From: JBDXHU01 sp039989475
Lineage (GTDB): Bacteria; Pseudomonadota; Gammaproteobacteria; Pseudomonadales; Halieaceae
Assembly (NCBI GenBank): GCA_039989475.1
Contig: JBDXHU010000009.1
Span: 186,001-250,000, forward strand
DNA length: 64,000 nucleotides
Direction: 5' to 3'
In this document: positions 34,608 through 43,322 of the stretch, piece after piece
How the letters are laid out: each line of letters opens with the position of its first letter
Numbering within the stretch: position 1 is the first letter of the stretch
The notes under the pieces: generated by a model
What the model saw: the letters and a program-made list of their open reading frames with translations, nothing else
Told to the model about the DNA's origin: nothing
The model's database searches: none
Program-made: the position numbers and the translations under genes

Positions 34608-36071
34608 GTGACAAGTCGGTTCGAACAACACAAGCACAGATACATCGTCCGCGTGGGCGGCAGCTACCTCGTTGTAGGCTGGCTGCTCCTGCAGGTCATG
34701 GATATTACTTTCTCGCGGATTGGCCTGCCGGAATGGTCAGAAAAAATGTTCATGACCGTAATTGCGCTCGGCTTTCTGCCAGCGTTGATACTGGCCTGGG
34801 CCGCGGACATTCGCGCGGACCGTCGCGAAAGCGTGACACCTGCCGACCCGGTACCGGCAGAACCCATGCTGGACAAGGGCCTGCCATCTATTGCCGTGTT
34901 GCCTTTCACCAGTCTGTCTGGTGATAGCAGTCGCGATTACCTGGCGGATGGTATGACCGATGAAGTCGTGACCTTGCTGTCACAGCTACCCGATATATTC
35001 ATCATTTCCCACAACTCGGTCCTGGCTTTCAGGAATCGTGATCCGGATGTACGTTCAATCGCCGAAGAATTGCGCGTCCGCTACATACTTCAGGGCAGTA
35101 CCCAGCAGATCGGCTCACGGGTGCGCGTTACCGCGCAGCTGGTCGAAGCCGCCACCGGCACACAGATCTGGGCGGACAAATACGATGGCGCCGAAGAATC
35201 CATATTTGAGATGCAGGATCAGGTATCGCAGGAAATCGCCTCAATTTTGGGTGGGGAGATCATGCGCAAGGAAATTCAGCGCATAGATCGCTACACACCC
35301 GAGAACCTCGACGCCTGGGGTCACTATGTACACGCCCAGGATTTCTACTATCGGCAGAGCCAGCAAAACCTGCAGGAAACCGTCGACTGTGCCCAGAAGG
35401 CGATCGACAAGGATCCAAAATTTGCGCAAGCCTACTCGCTGCTGGCAGTCGCCCTCAGCGTAATGATTGTTACCCGGGCTTCCGAAGACCCCGAGAGTGA
35501 TAAGGTCCGCTGCACCCGGGCATTGGAGAAAGCATTAACCCTGGCTCCGGATCAACCGCGCATCCTGGCCGAATGTGCCAACACCAACTCCAACCTGTCA
35601 CATGAGGACAGGGCCATTGACCTGGCCCTGCAGGCAGTGGAGAAAGCGCCCTGCTTTGCTGGCGCCACCAGCATTCTCGGCCTTACCTACCTCACGCTTG
35701 GTGATACCGAGCAAGCCGTGCAGTACATCAAGAGATCCCAGCAGTGCAGCCCGCGCGATAGCCAGATGTCGATGTGGCTCTATTGGTTGTCCTGGGCCTA
35801 TACAATCGGCGGCGAGCTTGAAACCGCCCTGGAATACGCCAACCGCTCAATAGAGCGCAACCCCGACGGGTTCCTGACATGGATTTCCAAGACCAACATC
35901 GAAGGGCAACTGGGTCGACTTGACGACGCCGCCAAAAGCCTGGCACGCGCCAAGGAACTGCTGCCCATCCTCAGCATGGAGGTTGCAATCGCCGCCACGG
36001 AGGATTTCTTCGCCACCCCGGAACTTGCGGCCTGCATCACCGTGGGACTTGCCAAAGCCGGGCTTGAGTAA
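34608..36071 (+). CDS. Membrane-anchored TolB-like/TPR protein
   Basis: A 487-residue protein. Two hydrophobic segments lie at the N-terminus (GGSYLVVGWLLLQVMDITFS and FMTVIALGFLPALILAWAAD). Then comes a FlgO/TolB-like domain with the hallmark SIAVLPFTSLSGD...YLADGMTDEVVTLLS and YILQGSTQQIGSRVRVTAQL...TGTQIWADKYD. The rest is TPR repeats (for example AIDKDPKFAQAYSLLAVAL). This arrangement is usually fused to a CadC-type DNA-binding or cyclase domain, which is absent here. A GTG at 34608 preceded by aggaa is chosen over upstream ATG 34548. It probably scaffolds or senses at the membrane. Confidence 0.8.
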   Translation: MTSRFEQHKHRYIVRVGGSYLVVGWLLLQVMDITFSRIGLPEWSEKMFMTVIALGFLPALILAWAADIRADRRESVTPADPVPAEPMLDKGLPSIAVLPFTSLSGDSSRDYLADGMTDEVVTLLSQLPDIFIISHNSVLAFRNRDPDVRSIAEELRVRYILQGSTQQIGSRVRVTAQLVEAATGTQIWADKYDGAEESIFEMQDQVSQEIASILGGEIMRKEIQRIDRYTPENLDAWGHYVHAQDFYYRQSQQNLQETVDCAQKAIDKDPKFAQAYSLLAVALSVMIVTRASEDPESDKVRCTRALEKALTLAPDQPRILAECANTNSNLSHEDRAIDLALQAVEKAPCFAGATSILGLTYLTLGDTEQAVQYIKRSQQCSPRDSQMSMWLYWLSWAYTIGGELETALEYANRSIERNPDGFLTWISKTNIEGQLGRLDDAAKSLARAKELLPILSMEVAIAATEDFFATPELAACITVGLAKAGLE

Positions 36072-36081
36072 GTCTACCCGC

Positions 36082-37824
36082 TCACTCGATTCCGAGATGC
36101 CGTCGCCAGTAGTCGTTGAGAAAGATACCGGCAGGATCCTTTTCCGCCCGCATGGCCAGGAAGTCATCCCAATGCGGATACTGAGCCTTGTAAAAGTCCA
36201 CCCAGCCGTCGGGATCTCCATCCGCCAGAACCGGGTGATACTTGCCCCAGTGCAGGCGGTTGGGAATATCGTGCTCCCGCAACATGTTCCAGAAGCGCGG
36301 GAAGAAAATCTCAGCCGGGTTACCCTGGTTGAATTCAAACCAGAATATATCCAGGCGAATCACACCATCTTTCCACTCGTCCTCGCCATCTGAATACGCC
36401 ATGCTCATCCAGAATGGGTTGGGTTTGGAACCGTAGAGTTCTATCGCGTAATAGCCAGTGCGTTCGTAGGCATCGTGAATATCCGTGGCCTGGTCGAAAT
36501 ACGCCTTTAGCAGTTGCATCACCTGCTGAGCGCGCGTCACCGGTATCCAGATTTCCGTAAACTCCGTGGGCATCAGGTCGTCACTGGCTGAATTGTCCAT
36601 GGGCAGCCCCTTCCAGCCCCAGTCCTGAAAGCTCTGCGGGGTATCTTTACTCATTCCGGACTTGTCCGAGTCCAGGCCCTGGAAGGTGCGAATAAACCAG
36701 GCGAAGGCCGTTGGGCGGTGTTTAATGAGGTAGGGCCGGGCAAGGGCGACAGACCCATGCAGCACGAGTCTGGCCAGGGCCGAGATAGCGCTGGCCAGCG
36801 GCCCGCCCAGCTTGCCGATGAATGTGTTCTCCAGAAAGGCGGTCAGCCCCTCCTTGAATTTCAGGAAACTGTAATCGAGTTCAGTTTTCACCTTGGAGAG
36901 ATCGGGAAGATTGCCCATGGTTATGTAGAAGATTGAACACACAGGCTCACCCACATTGGGGTAATTACTAAATTCCTGGTAGGGGCTGCGCCTGAACCCC
37001 GGCACAGGCTCGATGCGCTGGGCTTGCCAGGTCACCACCTGGTCTATGCCCTGCTGCGGCCACCACATCAAGCGCGTGTACTCCACCTCCCGCAGGAAGG
37101 TCTCTAGCGAGGGACGGGGGTCGTGGGGATCATCGGTGAACACCTGCATGGAGGCGTCCGCCGCCCTGGTGCTGGCCTCTTGACCCTGGATATTGTAGAC
37201 CGGAACACACTTGAGGTAGATCTTGGAGACCATACCGAACAGGCCCATGGACACACCGGCGGCGTAGAATTTTTCGTGATCGGGGTCGTCCGGGTCATCC
37301 ATCTTGACCTCGTAAACCTCTCCATTGCCATCAATTATCCGCATACCCCAGAAGTTGTCGTGAATGGAGTGAGTAATGGAGCCGCCCGATGAGCCGGTGG
37401 CCATGAATCCACCCACGGTCTGGAAATCGATGCCACCGAGGTTGGACACTGTCCAGCCATAGTCATTGGCCAATTGTTGCAGCAGGCTGTTTTCCCAGGT
37501 CGATGTATGCGTGGGATCAAACGGGTCGATACCAAGATTGATGCCGGCATCGACCAGCACAATACGCTGCTCCTCATCGATCACCTCGATATTCCGGTAT
37601 TGGTCGAGCATGCAGTTTATGTTGTCGGTAATCGGCGGCTCTTCCTGGTTGACGCGATTTTCGACACCCTTGATCGGATCGGTGTAGATGGCCAGCGATA
37701 CGCTGTGGGCCGAGCCCCGGCACCGGATGATCAGCTCTTCCTTCTTTGCCAGCTTGACGAGTTCTATCAGTTCTTCTTCACTGGTCGGATGGTAGAGACC
37801 ATCTGCTGCTTTCGAAATAGTCAT
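36082..37824 (-). CDS. FAD-binding oxidase (L-gulonolactone/arabinono-lactone oxidase-like)
   Basis: A 580-residue FAD protein of the VAO/PCMH family. It shows IIRCRGSAHSVSLA near residue 30 as the flavin-binding segment, GGIDFQTVGGFMATGSSGGSI, and the C-terminal region LHWGKYHPVLADGDPDGWVDF typical of aldonolactone oxidases. The substrate is probably a sugar lactone or alditol. The ATG at 37824 (MTISKAADGLYHPTSEEE) fits the FAD-domain start; the longer open frame upstream is unlikely. It stands alone, close to the palindromic repeat at 37947. Confidence 0.82.
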   Translation of the reverse strand: MTISKAADGLYHPTSEEELIELVKLAKKEELIIRCRGSAHSVSLAIYTDPIKGVENRVNQEEPPITDNINCMLDQYRNIEVIDEEQRIVLVDAGINLGIDPFDPTHTSTWENSLLQQLANDYGWTVSNLGGIDFQTVGGFMATGSSGGSITHSIHDNFWGMRIIDGNGEVYEVKMDDPDDPDHEKFYAAGVSMGLFGMVSKIYLKCVPVYNIQGQEASTRAADASMQVFTDDPHDPRPSLETFLREVEYTRLMWWPQQGIDQVVTWQAQRIEPVPGFRRSPYQEFSNYPNVGEPVCSIFYITMGNLPDLSKVKTELDYSFLKFKEGLTAFLENTFIGKLGGPLASAISALARLVLHGSVALARPYLIKHRPTAFAWFIRTFQGLDSDKSGMSKDTPQSFQDWGWKGLPMDNSASDDLMPTEFTEIWIPVTRAQQVMQLLKAYFDQATDIHDAYERTGYYAIELYGSKPNPFWMSMAYSDGEDEWKDGVIRLDIFWFEFNQGNPAEIFFPRFWNMLREHDIPNRLHWGKYHPVLADGDPDGWVDFYKAQYPHWDDFLAMRAEKDPAGIFLNDYWRRHLGIE

Positions 37825-37946
37825 GGGTATCGCGAGACTCCTGTGCGCTATGGGCGTTGGTTTTAGACGAGCATAGACCATAGACCCCGATGTCGCCTGC
37901 AAACGGCGGCAGTCGCACAGCAAAAAACTCGATCATGGGGGCGCTA

Positions 37947-38039
37947 TGGGGACAGTTCACTTATCTCCATTAGTCTCGGAGACTACGGGGGCAGTGTACT
38001 TAGCTCGCTAGACTAATGGAGATAAGTGAACTGTCCCCA
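37947..38039. repeat. GGGGACAGTTCAC repeat, 30-base perfect inverted arms
   Basis: Arms at 37947-37976 (tggggacagttcactt...) and 38010-38039 are perfect 30-base inverted repeats. The 33-base interval itself contains gggggcagtgtacttagctc, a decayed third copy of the left-arm sequence. This suggests repeated insertion into, or rearrangement of, the same family. Confidence 0.8.
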
Positions 38040-38045
38040 ATTCCT

Positions 38046-38852
38046 CTACGGAACATCGACTCTACAGAATGAGGGTTCTGTGGACCGTATAAACGGTACA
38101 TGCAGAAGGCCTGCACCGTCGGGAACGCAAACATTCACGTCTATCCGGCCTGTTCCTGATGGATGGAGAACACCGCCCGGCCGCATCGATTTACAGGTAA
38201 ATCCCGTCGTGCAATCTGGCCAATTGCCCAGGGCTGGGTTGGACTCGCTGCGAGGGGAGTTACAACAGCAACCCTCGCCAATACAGGCCTCTTCTTTTGG
38301 CAGCTGCTCCCGGGGATCATCAATGGGCCGCGTCGGCACGCGCTCCATGTGGAGGGCATGGACCTCATCAACTTGTGCGGGCTCGGGGCCGGCGGTATAA
38401 ACGCCAACAATATCCAGCTCTTCCTTGCTGATAACAACCACGAAACCCTTGAGAAAACCGCCGACCGGAGGTCTACCTGCAGTCTTCAATATTGTCGGAC
38501 AGTCAATTTCAAGCGCGCCGTCCTGGATGATGACTACGTTCTGAAAGCCAGATATATCCCCTGTCACCAGGCCTGGTTCGGCAACGGCTACCTTGAAAAA
38601 GAAGTCAACTGGTCTTTCTAATTCAGGGTTATGAATATTGATTGCGGTGAAATATCGACCCCGGTTGAGTATGCCGTCAGCAGGTAAGGGTTTCCCGCAA
38701 ACAAATTTGATCGCGTACTGGTTCCACTGGGGATCAGGCTCAGGGGTTTTGGCGCTGGGCCTGGCTGCATAGTTGTTACAAGAGATAAGGATCGAGGTGA
38801 GTGCAATTGCTGCGCAGAGCTTTGTTATCAGAGACTGTTTTTGATTAGGCAT
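38046..38852 (-). CDS. Lipoprotein with Cys-rich C-terminal region
   Basis: A 268-residue protein. The N-terminus has a type II signal (IALTSILISC) with the lipidated Cys near residue 25, so it is a membrane lipoprotein. The central region is soluble and beta-rich (FFFKVAVAEPGLVTGDISGF). The C-terminal third has a cluster of cysteines, CIGEGCCCN, CTTGFTC, CVP, which probably form disulfides. ATG 38852 is preceded by a strong ribosome binding site aggagg. Function not recognised. The coding region ends directly at the repeat family cluster (37947-38039). Confidence 0.72.
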   Translation of the reverse strand: MPNQKQSLITKLCAAIALTSILISCNNYAARPSAKTPEPDPQWNQYAIKFVCGKPLPADGILNRGRYFTAINIHNPELERPVDFFFKVAVAEPGLVTGDISGFQNVVIIQDGALEIDCPTILKTAGRPPVGGFLKGFVVVISKEELDIVGVYTAGPEPAQVDEVHALHMERVPTRPIDDPREQLPKEEACIGEGCCCNSPRSESNPALGNWPDCTTGFTCKSMRPGGVLHPSGTGRIDVNVCVPDGAGLLHVPFIRSTEPSFCRVDVP

Positions 38853-39112
38853 GACCTGCCTCCTGGTGATTTCCTGGTTCCAGATTATTGTGTCCATCAA
38901 ACAGGCCGACCAATGTACTCCCACACAAGGTGATACTGAAGTTTGGGATTAGATTGATTTCACATATGGAGGGTTCTCCTTATGTCCCCATAGAGTCCCC
39001 AGCTAAACGAAGGGTCTAGTTCGTCTGTACAATGGTGAAGCCCACCTGAATATGATTGACTACGCCCAGGCTTCACAATCCTGAAACACCTCCAGCTATC
39101 GAGGTACACGTC

Positions 39113-39541
39113 ATGATTGATCTTCAGCAGCTCGCAAATAAACTCACCCGCCCTGTCAGGTGCATTCTCGCAGTGATCATGATTGCTGCATTGTCGGCCT
39201 GTATGCCTTCTGGTGGGCACACCATAACCAACAACGACCCGAATGAGTCAGACAAATACCTTGCGATCACTGATGGCAAGTACACGCTGTTTGATATTTG
39301 CACCAAGCCCAATGGGAAGAAAAAATACACCCCAATTGATTCCGGTCGCCTGACACAACACCCCAGCATACCCGGCGACTATATATTCACCAGCGATCGG
39401 GGTGGAAGCACAGGCATCTTGACCCCGCGTGCCGGCGGCGGTTATGACTGGGATAACTGGTTAGGCGGTGACGGAAGCGGCACCATGATCGAGGGCTGGC
39501 CCCCTAAAGATCATGTCTACCCACCCTGCGAAGATGGATAG
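39113..39541 (+). CDS. Lipoprotein of unknown function
   Basis: A 142-residue protein with a signal peptide ending in a lipobox (IMIAALSACM; Cys near residue 30). The soluble part contains YLAITDGKYTLFDICTKPNGK and two short aromatic turns (GGGYDWDNWLGG). The frame is open 19 codons further upstream, but ATG 39113 begins the hydrophobic signal. No ribosome binding site was clear. Unknown role. Confidence 0.65.
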   Translation: MIDLQQLANKLTRPVRCILAVIMIAALSACMPSGGHTITNNDPNESDKYLAITDGKYTLFDICTKPNGKKKYTPIDSGRLTQHPSIPGDYIFTSDRGGSTGILTPRAGGGYDWDNWLGGDGSGTMIEGWPPKDHVYPPCEDG

Positions 39542-39566
39542 GTTTACTTCAATATCCCCATAAGAG

Positions 39567-40037
39567 CTACACCTGCTCGGCGAGATACGCTAGTTCATCC
39601 CTGGCGCCGTCAGCGGTCTGCCCGAGAATGTATTTCTCTACCTGCTTGCCTACCAACAAAATTTTAGCCTTGGCGCTGTGGTTTACCGTGTAGCGACAAC
39701 CGCCGGCTGTGGCTACCAGCTTAAACCGTGCGCTAATGGTGACGGGTTGTTCGCGCACCTCCATGGTCCAGCTGCCGGAATAGCCATCTCCGTCCTCTTC
39801 CCATGTCTCTGTCATGTCCATCATCTGAACAGAATCAAATATTTTGGCCAGCACCTTTGGCAAGTCGCGACTCACCTCCCTGGCTAGCTCTATGGTCGTA
39901 ACTCCATCCTCTTCTGATACCTCGCACTCCGCGCTCAGCTCCCCCATGGCCAGGCATCTATCCACCAGGAATTCGGGGTCAGTTAATAACTCGTACACCC
40001 TGCTGGGCTCACAATCAAAATCATGGGAAACGGCCAT
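39567..40037 (-). CDS. DUF2505-family protein (START/polyketide-cyclase-like fold)
   Basis: A 156-residue protein, MAVSHDFDCEPSRVYELLTD followed by the beta-strand series ITISARFKLV-type pattern (VTISARFKLVATAGGCRYTV) and an amphipathic C-terminal helix. It resembles DUF2505 proteins, a small family related to START-like ligand-binding folds. Its role is unknown. It starts 20 bases from a GGGGACAGACCACGATT repeat at 40057, which may lie in its leader. Confidence 0.72.
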   Translation of the reverse strand: MAVSHDFDCEPSRVYELLTDPEFLVDRCLAMGELSAECEVSEEDGVTTIELAREVSRDLPKVLAKIFDSVQMMDMTETWEEDGDGYSGSWTMEVREQPVTISARFKLVATAGGCRYTVNHSAKAKILLVGKQVEKYILGQTADGARDELAYLAEQV

Positions 40038-40056
40038 TGTTCAACTCCTGAAAACC

Positions 40057-40073
40057 GGGGACAGACCACGATT
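40057..40073 (+). repeat. GGGGACAGACCACGATT motif
   Basis: The 17-base word ggggacagaccacgatt stands upstream of the gene starting at 40037. It resembles short repeats associated with REP-type transposases in proteobacteria, and is distinct from the GGGGACAGTTCAC repeats nearby. No transposase gene is in the window. The link to that family is from memory, not tested. Confidence 0.4.
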
Positions 40074-40135
40074 ATGAACGGATTTGAGTTCATATCGTAG
40101 TCTTGATCCAACCGGTTCTGTTTTATGGGGTCAGT

Positions 40136-40603
40136 TCAGAGCTTGCGCCCCAGGCGTTTCTCCACCATACGCCGCTCCCACGTCGGGCCTAAACCAAAGA
40201 TGCTGATCTTCTCAAACGCCACCAGGCCGTGCACGATGATACCCGCCGTCCAGCCCAGCAGCCCCCAGACAATCACCGGGTCGTCGATGCCGCGGTCCCA
40301 CAGGATGATCACGCCAAAGATCACATAGAGCAGAGCGTGGGTGTAGAACTCCTTGAGTTGTTTTACATAGGCCAGGGCGGCCTGTTCATCATCAGTAACA
40401 ATTACTTTTTCGTTCATTTGAGGTTCTCCCAAGTCAAAGGTAGATAAGTCAACCTCAAACACGGCGGCCATGGCCCGGGCAGATTCCAGACTGGGTTTCT
40501 GGCCGCGCTCGATGCGCTGAATGGTGCGCGCACTGAGCCCGGTCATCTCGGCCAGTTGCTCCTGTGACCAGCCCCGCTGTAGTCTTAATTTCCGGACAAT
40601 CAT
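40136..40603 (-). CDS. XRE-family regulator with C-terminal 2TM domain
   Basis: A 155-residue protein. An N-terminal XRE helix-turn-helix (LRLQRGWSQEQLAEMTGLSA, with RTIQRIERGQKPSLESARAMA) occupies residues 1-60. Two hydrophobic helices near the C-terminus (HALLYVIFGVIILW and VIVWGLLGWTAGIIVHGLVAF) match the 2TM domain that is often fused to HTH domains in membrane-tethered regulators. ATG 40603 starts the HTH (MIVRKLRLQRG); the 20-codon upstream extension is not convincing. Confidence 0.8.
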   Translation of the reverse strand: MIVRKLRLQRGWSQEQLAEMTGLSARTIQRIERGQKPSLESARAMAAVFEVDLSTFDLGEPQMNEKVIVTDDEQAALAYVKQLKEFYTHALLYVIFGVIILWDRGIDDPVIVWGLLGWTAGIIVHGLVAFEKISIFGLGPTWERRMVEKRLGRKL

Positions 40604-40746
40604 GTTGTTTCCCGCCGTGTTGAGGTGGACGCCACTATCCACTTTGACCCGGTAGCCAACCACGTCAGCAAGCCGACACGATCCTGACAGCTCCCCGACA
40701 TTCCTTATAAATCATACACTTAGAGCATAACCCAGCTAACAATTCC

Positions 40747-40798
40747 GGAGACAAATCACTTATCTCGCCAGACTAATGGAGATAAGTGAACTGTCCCC
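40747..40798. repeat. GGGGACAGTTCAC repeat, decayed left arm
   Basis: The right arm agataagtgaactgtcccc and the spacer gccagactaatgg match other copies exactly, while the left arm reads ggagacaaatcacttatctc with three changes from ggggacagttcacttatctc. It is followed by cgtacagc, as the copy at 41716-41767 is, so those flanks also belong to the repeat. Confidence 0.75.
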
Positions 40799-40805
40799 GT
40801 ACAGC

Positions 40806-41708
40806 CTATCGTGTAATGAGGGTCTCTCGGATAAAGTCCCAATCACCCGCTTGAATTGCAGAGTTAATTTCGCCAGCCAACTGCCTTATATCAGCGGCTT
40901 CCTGCAGTGAGTAGTTTAGTTCTAAATGCTCTTCTACATTGTCCTCGCTGCAGTCTAATCTCGAGCGGCAATATAGGACCGAATACGCCTCACGCTCTGT
41001 GAATCTATGGGTTTCATACACAGAAAAATAGTCATTTAGAAACCTATATACGCTTTCCTGCAGCAAAGGGTTGCTCTCAGCCTCAGCCATAGCGGCAATG
41101 ACAGCGCCACTGATCTCCAGCTGGCTTGGAGTCTCTCCCCCACCCTCAAGCGACACATCCTCCAGCGCATATACGGCTGAGCCTGATTGCTTTGCATGAC
41201 GCTCCCACCGGTTTTGCTCAAAACCGATAGCCATTCCAGACTCAATTATCGGCTCACACTCCGTCCACTTAAGCTTGTAATACCGATTAATCTTTTCTTC
41301 GGCAAGGCTGGGAATACTACCTTCAAAGTCCTCCCAACTATTATAAGAACCAAAAACAACGCATTTTTCCAGTGCAAGAGAGACGACCGCCTGGCTTCTC
41401 ACGCTGCCTGCCTTCGCCATTGCTATGTTCTCAGCATAATAGCCAGCAACGGATATTCGCTCACGCTCGACCAACTCCAATCTGTCTGGTTGCACTTGGC
41501 TTTCGGCCCCAACTCGCTCTACGCGGTGCTCTCGCAGCGCCGGTCTATGAGCGGCGCCTGATTGAGCCACACCTGAGTGAGACGCATCGGAAGGAACCGT
41601 TGAAGAGCCCATTTCATCTCTAGTGTCATCAGCTCCCTGGAGCAAAAGAAACAAGGCAGCCATTAGCAGGAGCAAGCCAAACAAGGGGATCATTAATTTT
41701 TGCATCAT
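40806..41708 (-). CDS. Membrane-anchored hypothetical protein flanked by two repeats
   Basis: A 300-residue protein with an N-terminal transmembrane segment (LMIPLFGLLLLMAALFLLLQ) and a soluble, charged rest. No named domain was recognised. It lies between two GGGGACAGTTCAC repeats (40747-40798 downstream and 41716-41767 upstream). The upstream repeat begins 8 bases before the ATG at 41708 and therefore forms the translation-initiation region; no separate Shine-Dalgarno is visible. Confidence 0.6.
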   Translation of the reverse strand: MMQKLMIPLFGLLLLMAALFLLLQGADDTRDEMGSSTVPSDASHSGVAQSGAAHRPALREHRVERVGAESQVQPDRLELVERERISVAGYYAENIAMAKAGSVRSQAVVSLALEKCVVFGSYNSWEDFEGSIPSLAEEKINRYYKLKWTECEPIIESGMAIGFEQNRWERHAKQSGSAVYALEDVSLEGGGETPSQLEISGAVIAAMAEAESNPLLQESVYRFLNDYFSVYETHRFTEREAYSVLYCRSRLDCSEDNVEEHLELNYSLQEAADIRQLAGEINSAIQAGDWDFIRETLITR

Positions 41709-41715
41709 GAAATCC

Positions 41716-41767
41716 GGGAACAGTTCACTTATCTCGCCAGACTAATGGAGATAAGTGAACTGTCCCC
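41716..41767. repeat. GGGGACAGTTCAC repeat, complete hairpin
   Basis: Left arm gggaacagttcacttatctc (41716-41735) and right arm gagataagtgaactgtcccc (41748-41767) pair over 20 bases with one mismatch around the spacer gccagactaatg. It separates the HD-GYP gene stop (41777) from the next gene start (41708) on the same strand. Confidence 0.8.
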
Positions 41768-41776
41768 GTACAGCGC

Positions 41777-42904
41777 TTAGCCGTAGCTGTCCCCGCTGAA
41801 CTGTTGCTGGATCGCCTCTACTTCCGGCAGGTGAGCGACCAGTGCGTTCACGCAGTCCTGGTCCAGGTTTTCCCCTGCCAGTTCCTGCAGGGTGTCGATA
41901 GCGCGCTGGTTGTCCCAGGCTTCTTTGTAAGGACGCTCGCTGGTGAGGGCGTCGAACACATCCGCCACTGCCACGATACGTGCCTCCAGGGGAATATCAT
42001 TGCCGCTTATTCCCCGCGGGTAACCACCCCCATTGACAGCTTCATGGTGACAGGCAGCGATATTGCGCAGCACGTCCTTGTGTTGGAAGTTGTCCAGTCC
42101 GAAACTGCGGATCAGGTCCTTGATGATGCCCTCGCCAAGCAGGGCGTGGTTGCGCATTATCGCGCGCTCGTCCTCGTCCAGCTGGCCTGGCTTGAGCAGG
42201 ATGCGATCGGGAATCCCAATCTTTCCGATGTCGTGCAGGGGCGCGAACATAAAGATATGCTCGATATAGCTGTCGTCCAGCTGGTACTGCTCAGCCAGCG
42301 AGCGTGCAATCAGGCGACTGTAGCGGGACATGCGGTCGAGGTGGCTGCCGGTTTCGGGGTCGCGCACATGGGTGATGCGGCCGGCAGTAGCGACCGCCGC
42401 TTTCAGCGTGGAGATCGAGGACAGCTCGTTGATTATCATCAGGCTGATAAGGTGTGCGTAAGGATCTACCTGTCGCAAGACCTTTTCGGTATACACATCC
42501 CGCTCATCGGCATTGAAAAACATGAAGCCGATAAAGACCCCTTCGTTAAACATGGGCAGCGTATAACTGGCGGCGTAGCCCGCTCGCCCGATGCGCCGGG
42601 TGTGCTCGTGTTCGCCATCGTCGAACGTCACCTGGTTATTGATGACCCTGGGCAGACCCTGCTCGAGGATGGCTTTCAGGGAGGGCGCTTCGGCCATGGG
42701 TGCCCGGTAGTGGTGAAGCGGATTGGCATCACCGCTGCTGTGCAAGTAGGTGCCAAGCGTATCCGTTTCCGAATCGTACAGAGCAATAGCGATGCGAGCG
42801 ATAAACGGGAAAGTCTCCTGCAGCGATTCGTGCGCCACGATCAGCTTCTGCTGCAAGGGCATCTGTTGACTGAGCGCCTCGAGTGAATCCTGGTGATCCG
42901 GCAT
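41777..42904 (-). CDS. HD-GYP domain cyclic-di-GMP phosphodiesterase with N-terminal GAF-like domain
   Basis: A 375-residue cytoplasmic protein. Residues ~1-175 resemble a GAF sensory domain. Residues ~185-360 carry the HD-GYP signatures HDIGKIGIPDRILLKPGQLD and HHEAVNGGGYPRGISGNDIP plus AVADVFDALTSERPYK. Such enzymes hydrolyse cyclic di-GMP to GMP. No other c-di-GMP gene lies in the window. The start at 42904 (MPDHQDSLEALSQQ) is reasonable. Confidence 0.88.
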   Translation of the reverse strand: MPDHQDSLEALSQQMPLQQKLIVAHESLQETFPFIARIAIALYDSETDTLGTYLHSSGDANPLHHYRAPMAEAPSLKAILEQGLPRVINNQVTFDDGEHEHTRRIGRAGYAASYTLPMFNEGVFIGFMFFNADERDVYTEKVLRQVDPYAHLISLMIINELSSISTLKAAVATAGRITHVRDPETGSHLDRMSRYSRLIARSLAEQYQLDDSYIEHIFMFAPLHDIGKIGIPDRILLKPGQLDEDERAIMRNHALLGEGIIKDLIRSFGLDNFQHKDVLRNIAACHHEAVNGGGYPRGISGNDIPLEARIVAVADVFDALTSERPYKEAWDNQRAIDTLQELAGENLDQDCVNALVAHLPEVEAIQQQFSGDSYG

Positions 42905-43322
42905 AGCTTCCCCGATTAAGATTTACGATGATGCAAAGTGTACGTCAATGGGATCCGTATATGGCCTGAATAATTCCCTGTAGCTGGCAGGCTTAAATGG
43001 AATCCATCAAGCAGTCATCAAGCTCGATCATAAATCTATTCCGTGAATTAAGTAAGCTGTCACTATCTCCGGCGTATCCTAGGGACAGTTCACTTATCTC
43101 GTCAGACTAATGAAGATAAGTGAACTGAAGACCCGCATCAAGACAGGATAATCAGCAAATGGCCCTCGCGCCGCACCCGCTTATGGTCTCGACGGCCGCT
43201 GAGCTTTGGAGCTGGCCGGCGCTACCGGCCGGCGCGAATCAGAAGACGACAAGGAACTGGATTAAACACTGTTTGTAGTGTTGCAATGGTTTCGGCAGTA
43301 AAACCACTGACTGGATAGCCTT
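42905..43322. other. Gene-free gap with one repeat
   Basis: This 418-base stretch separates the HD-GYP gene from the next operon. It holds the repeat at 43081-43128 and a GC-rich hairpin agctggccggcgctaccggccggcgc near 43210-43235, which may terminate transcription of the operon to its right (minus strand end at 43323). No convincing open frame of over 60 codons was found. Confidence 0.5.
43081..43128. repeat. GGGGACAGTTCAC repeat, decayed right arm
   Basis: Left arm agggacagttcacttatctc is intact except for its first base; the right arm gaagataagtgaactg loses the final tcccc and carries a changed base in the spacer region (gtcagactaatga). This copy is the most degraded of the set. Confidence 0.7.

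Noticed and set aside
27414..43128. CRISPR array made of the GGGGACAGTTCAC repeats
   Set aside because: Copies are dispersed by kilobases among genes, palindromic, unequal in length and not separated by regular spacers.
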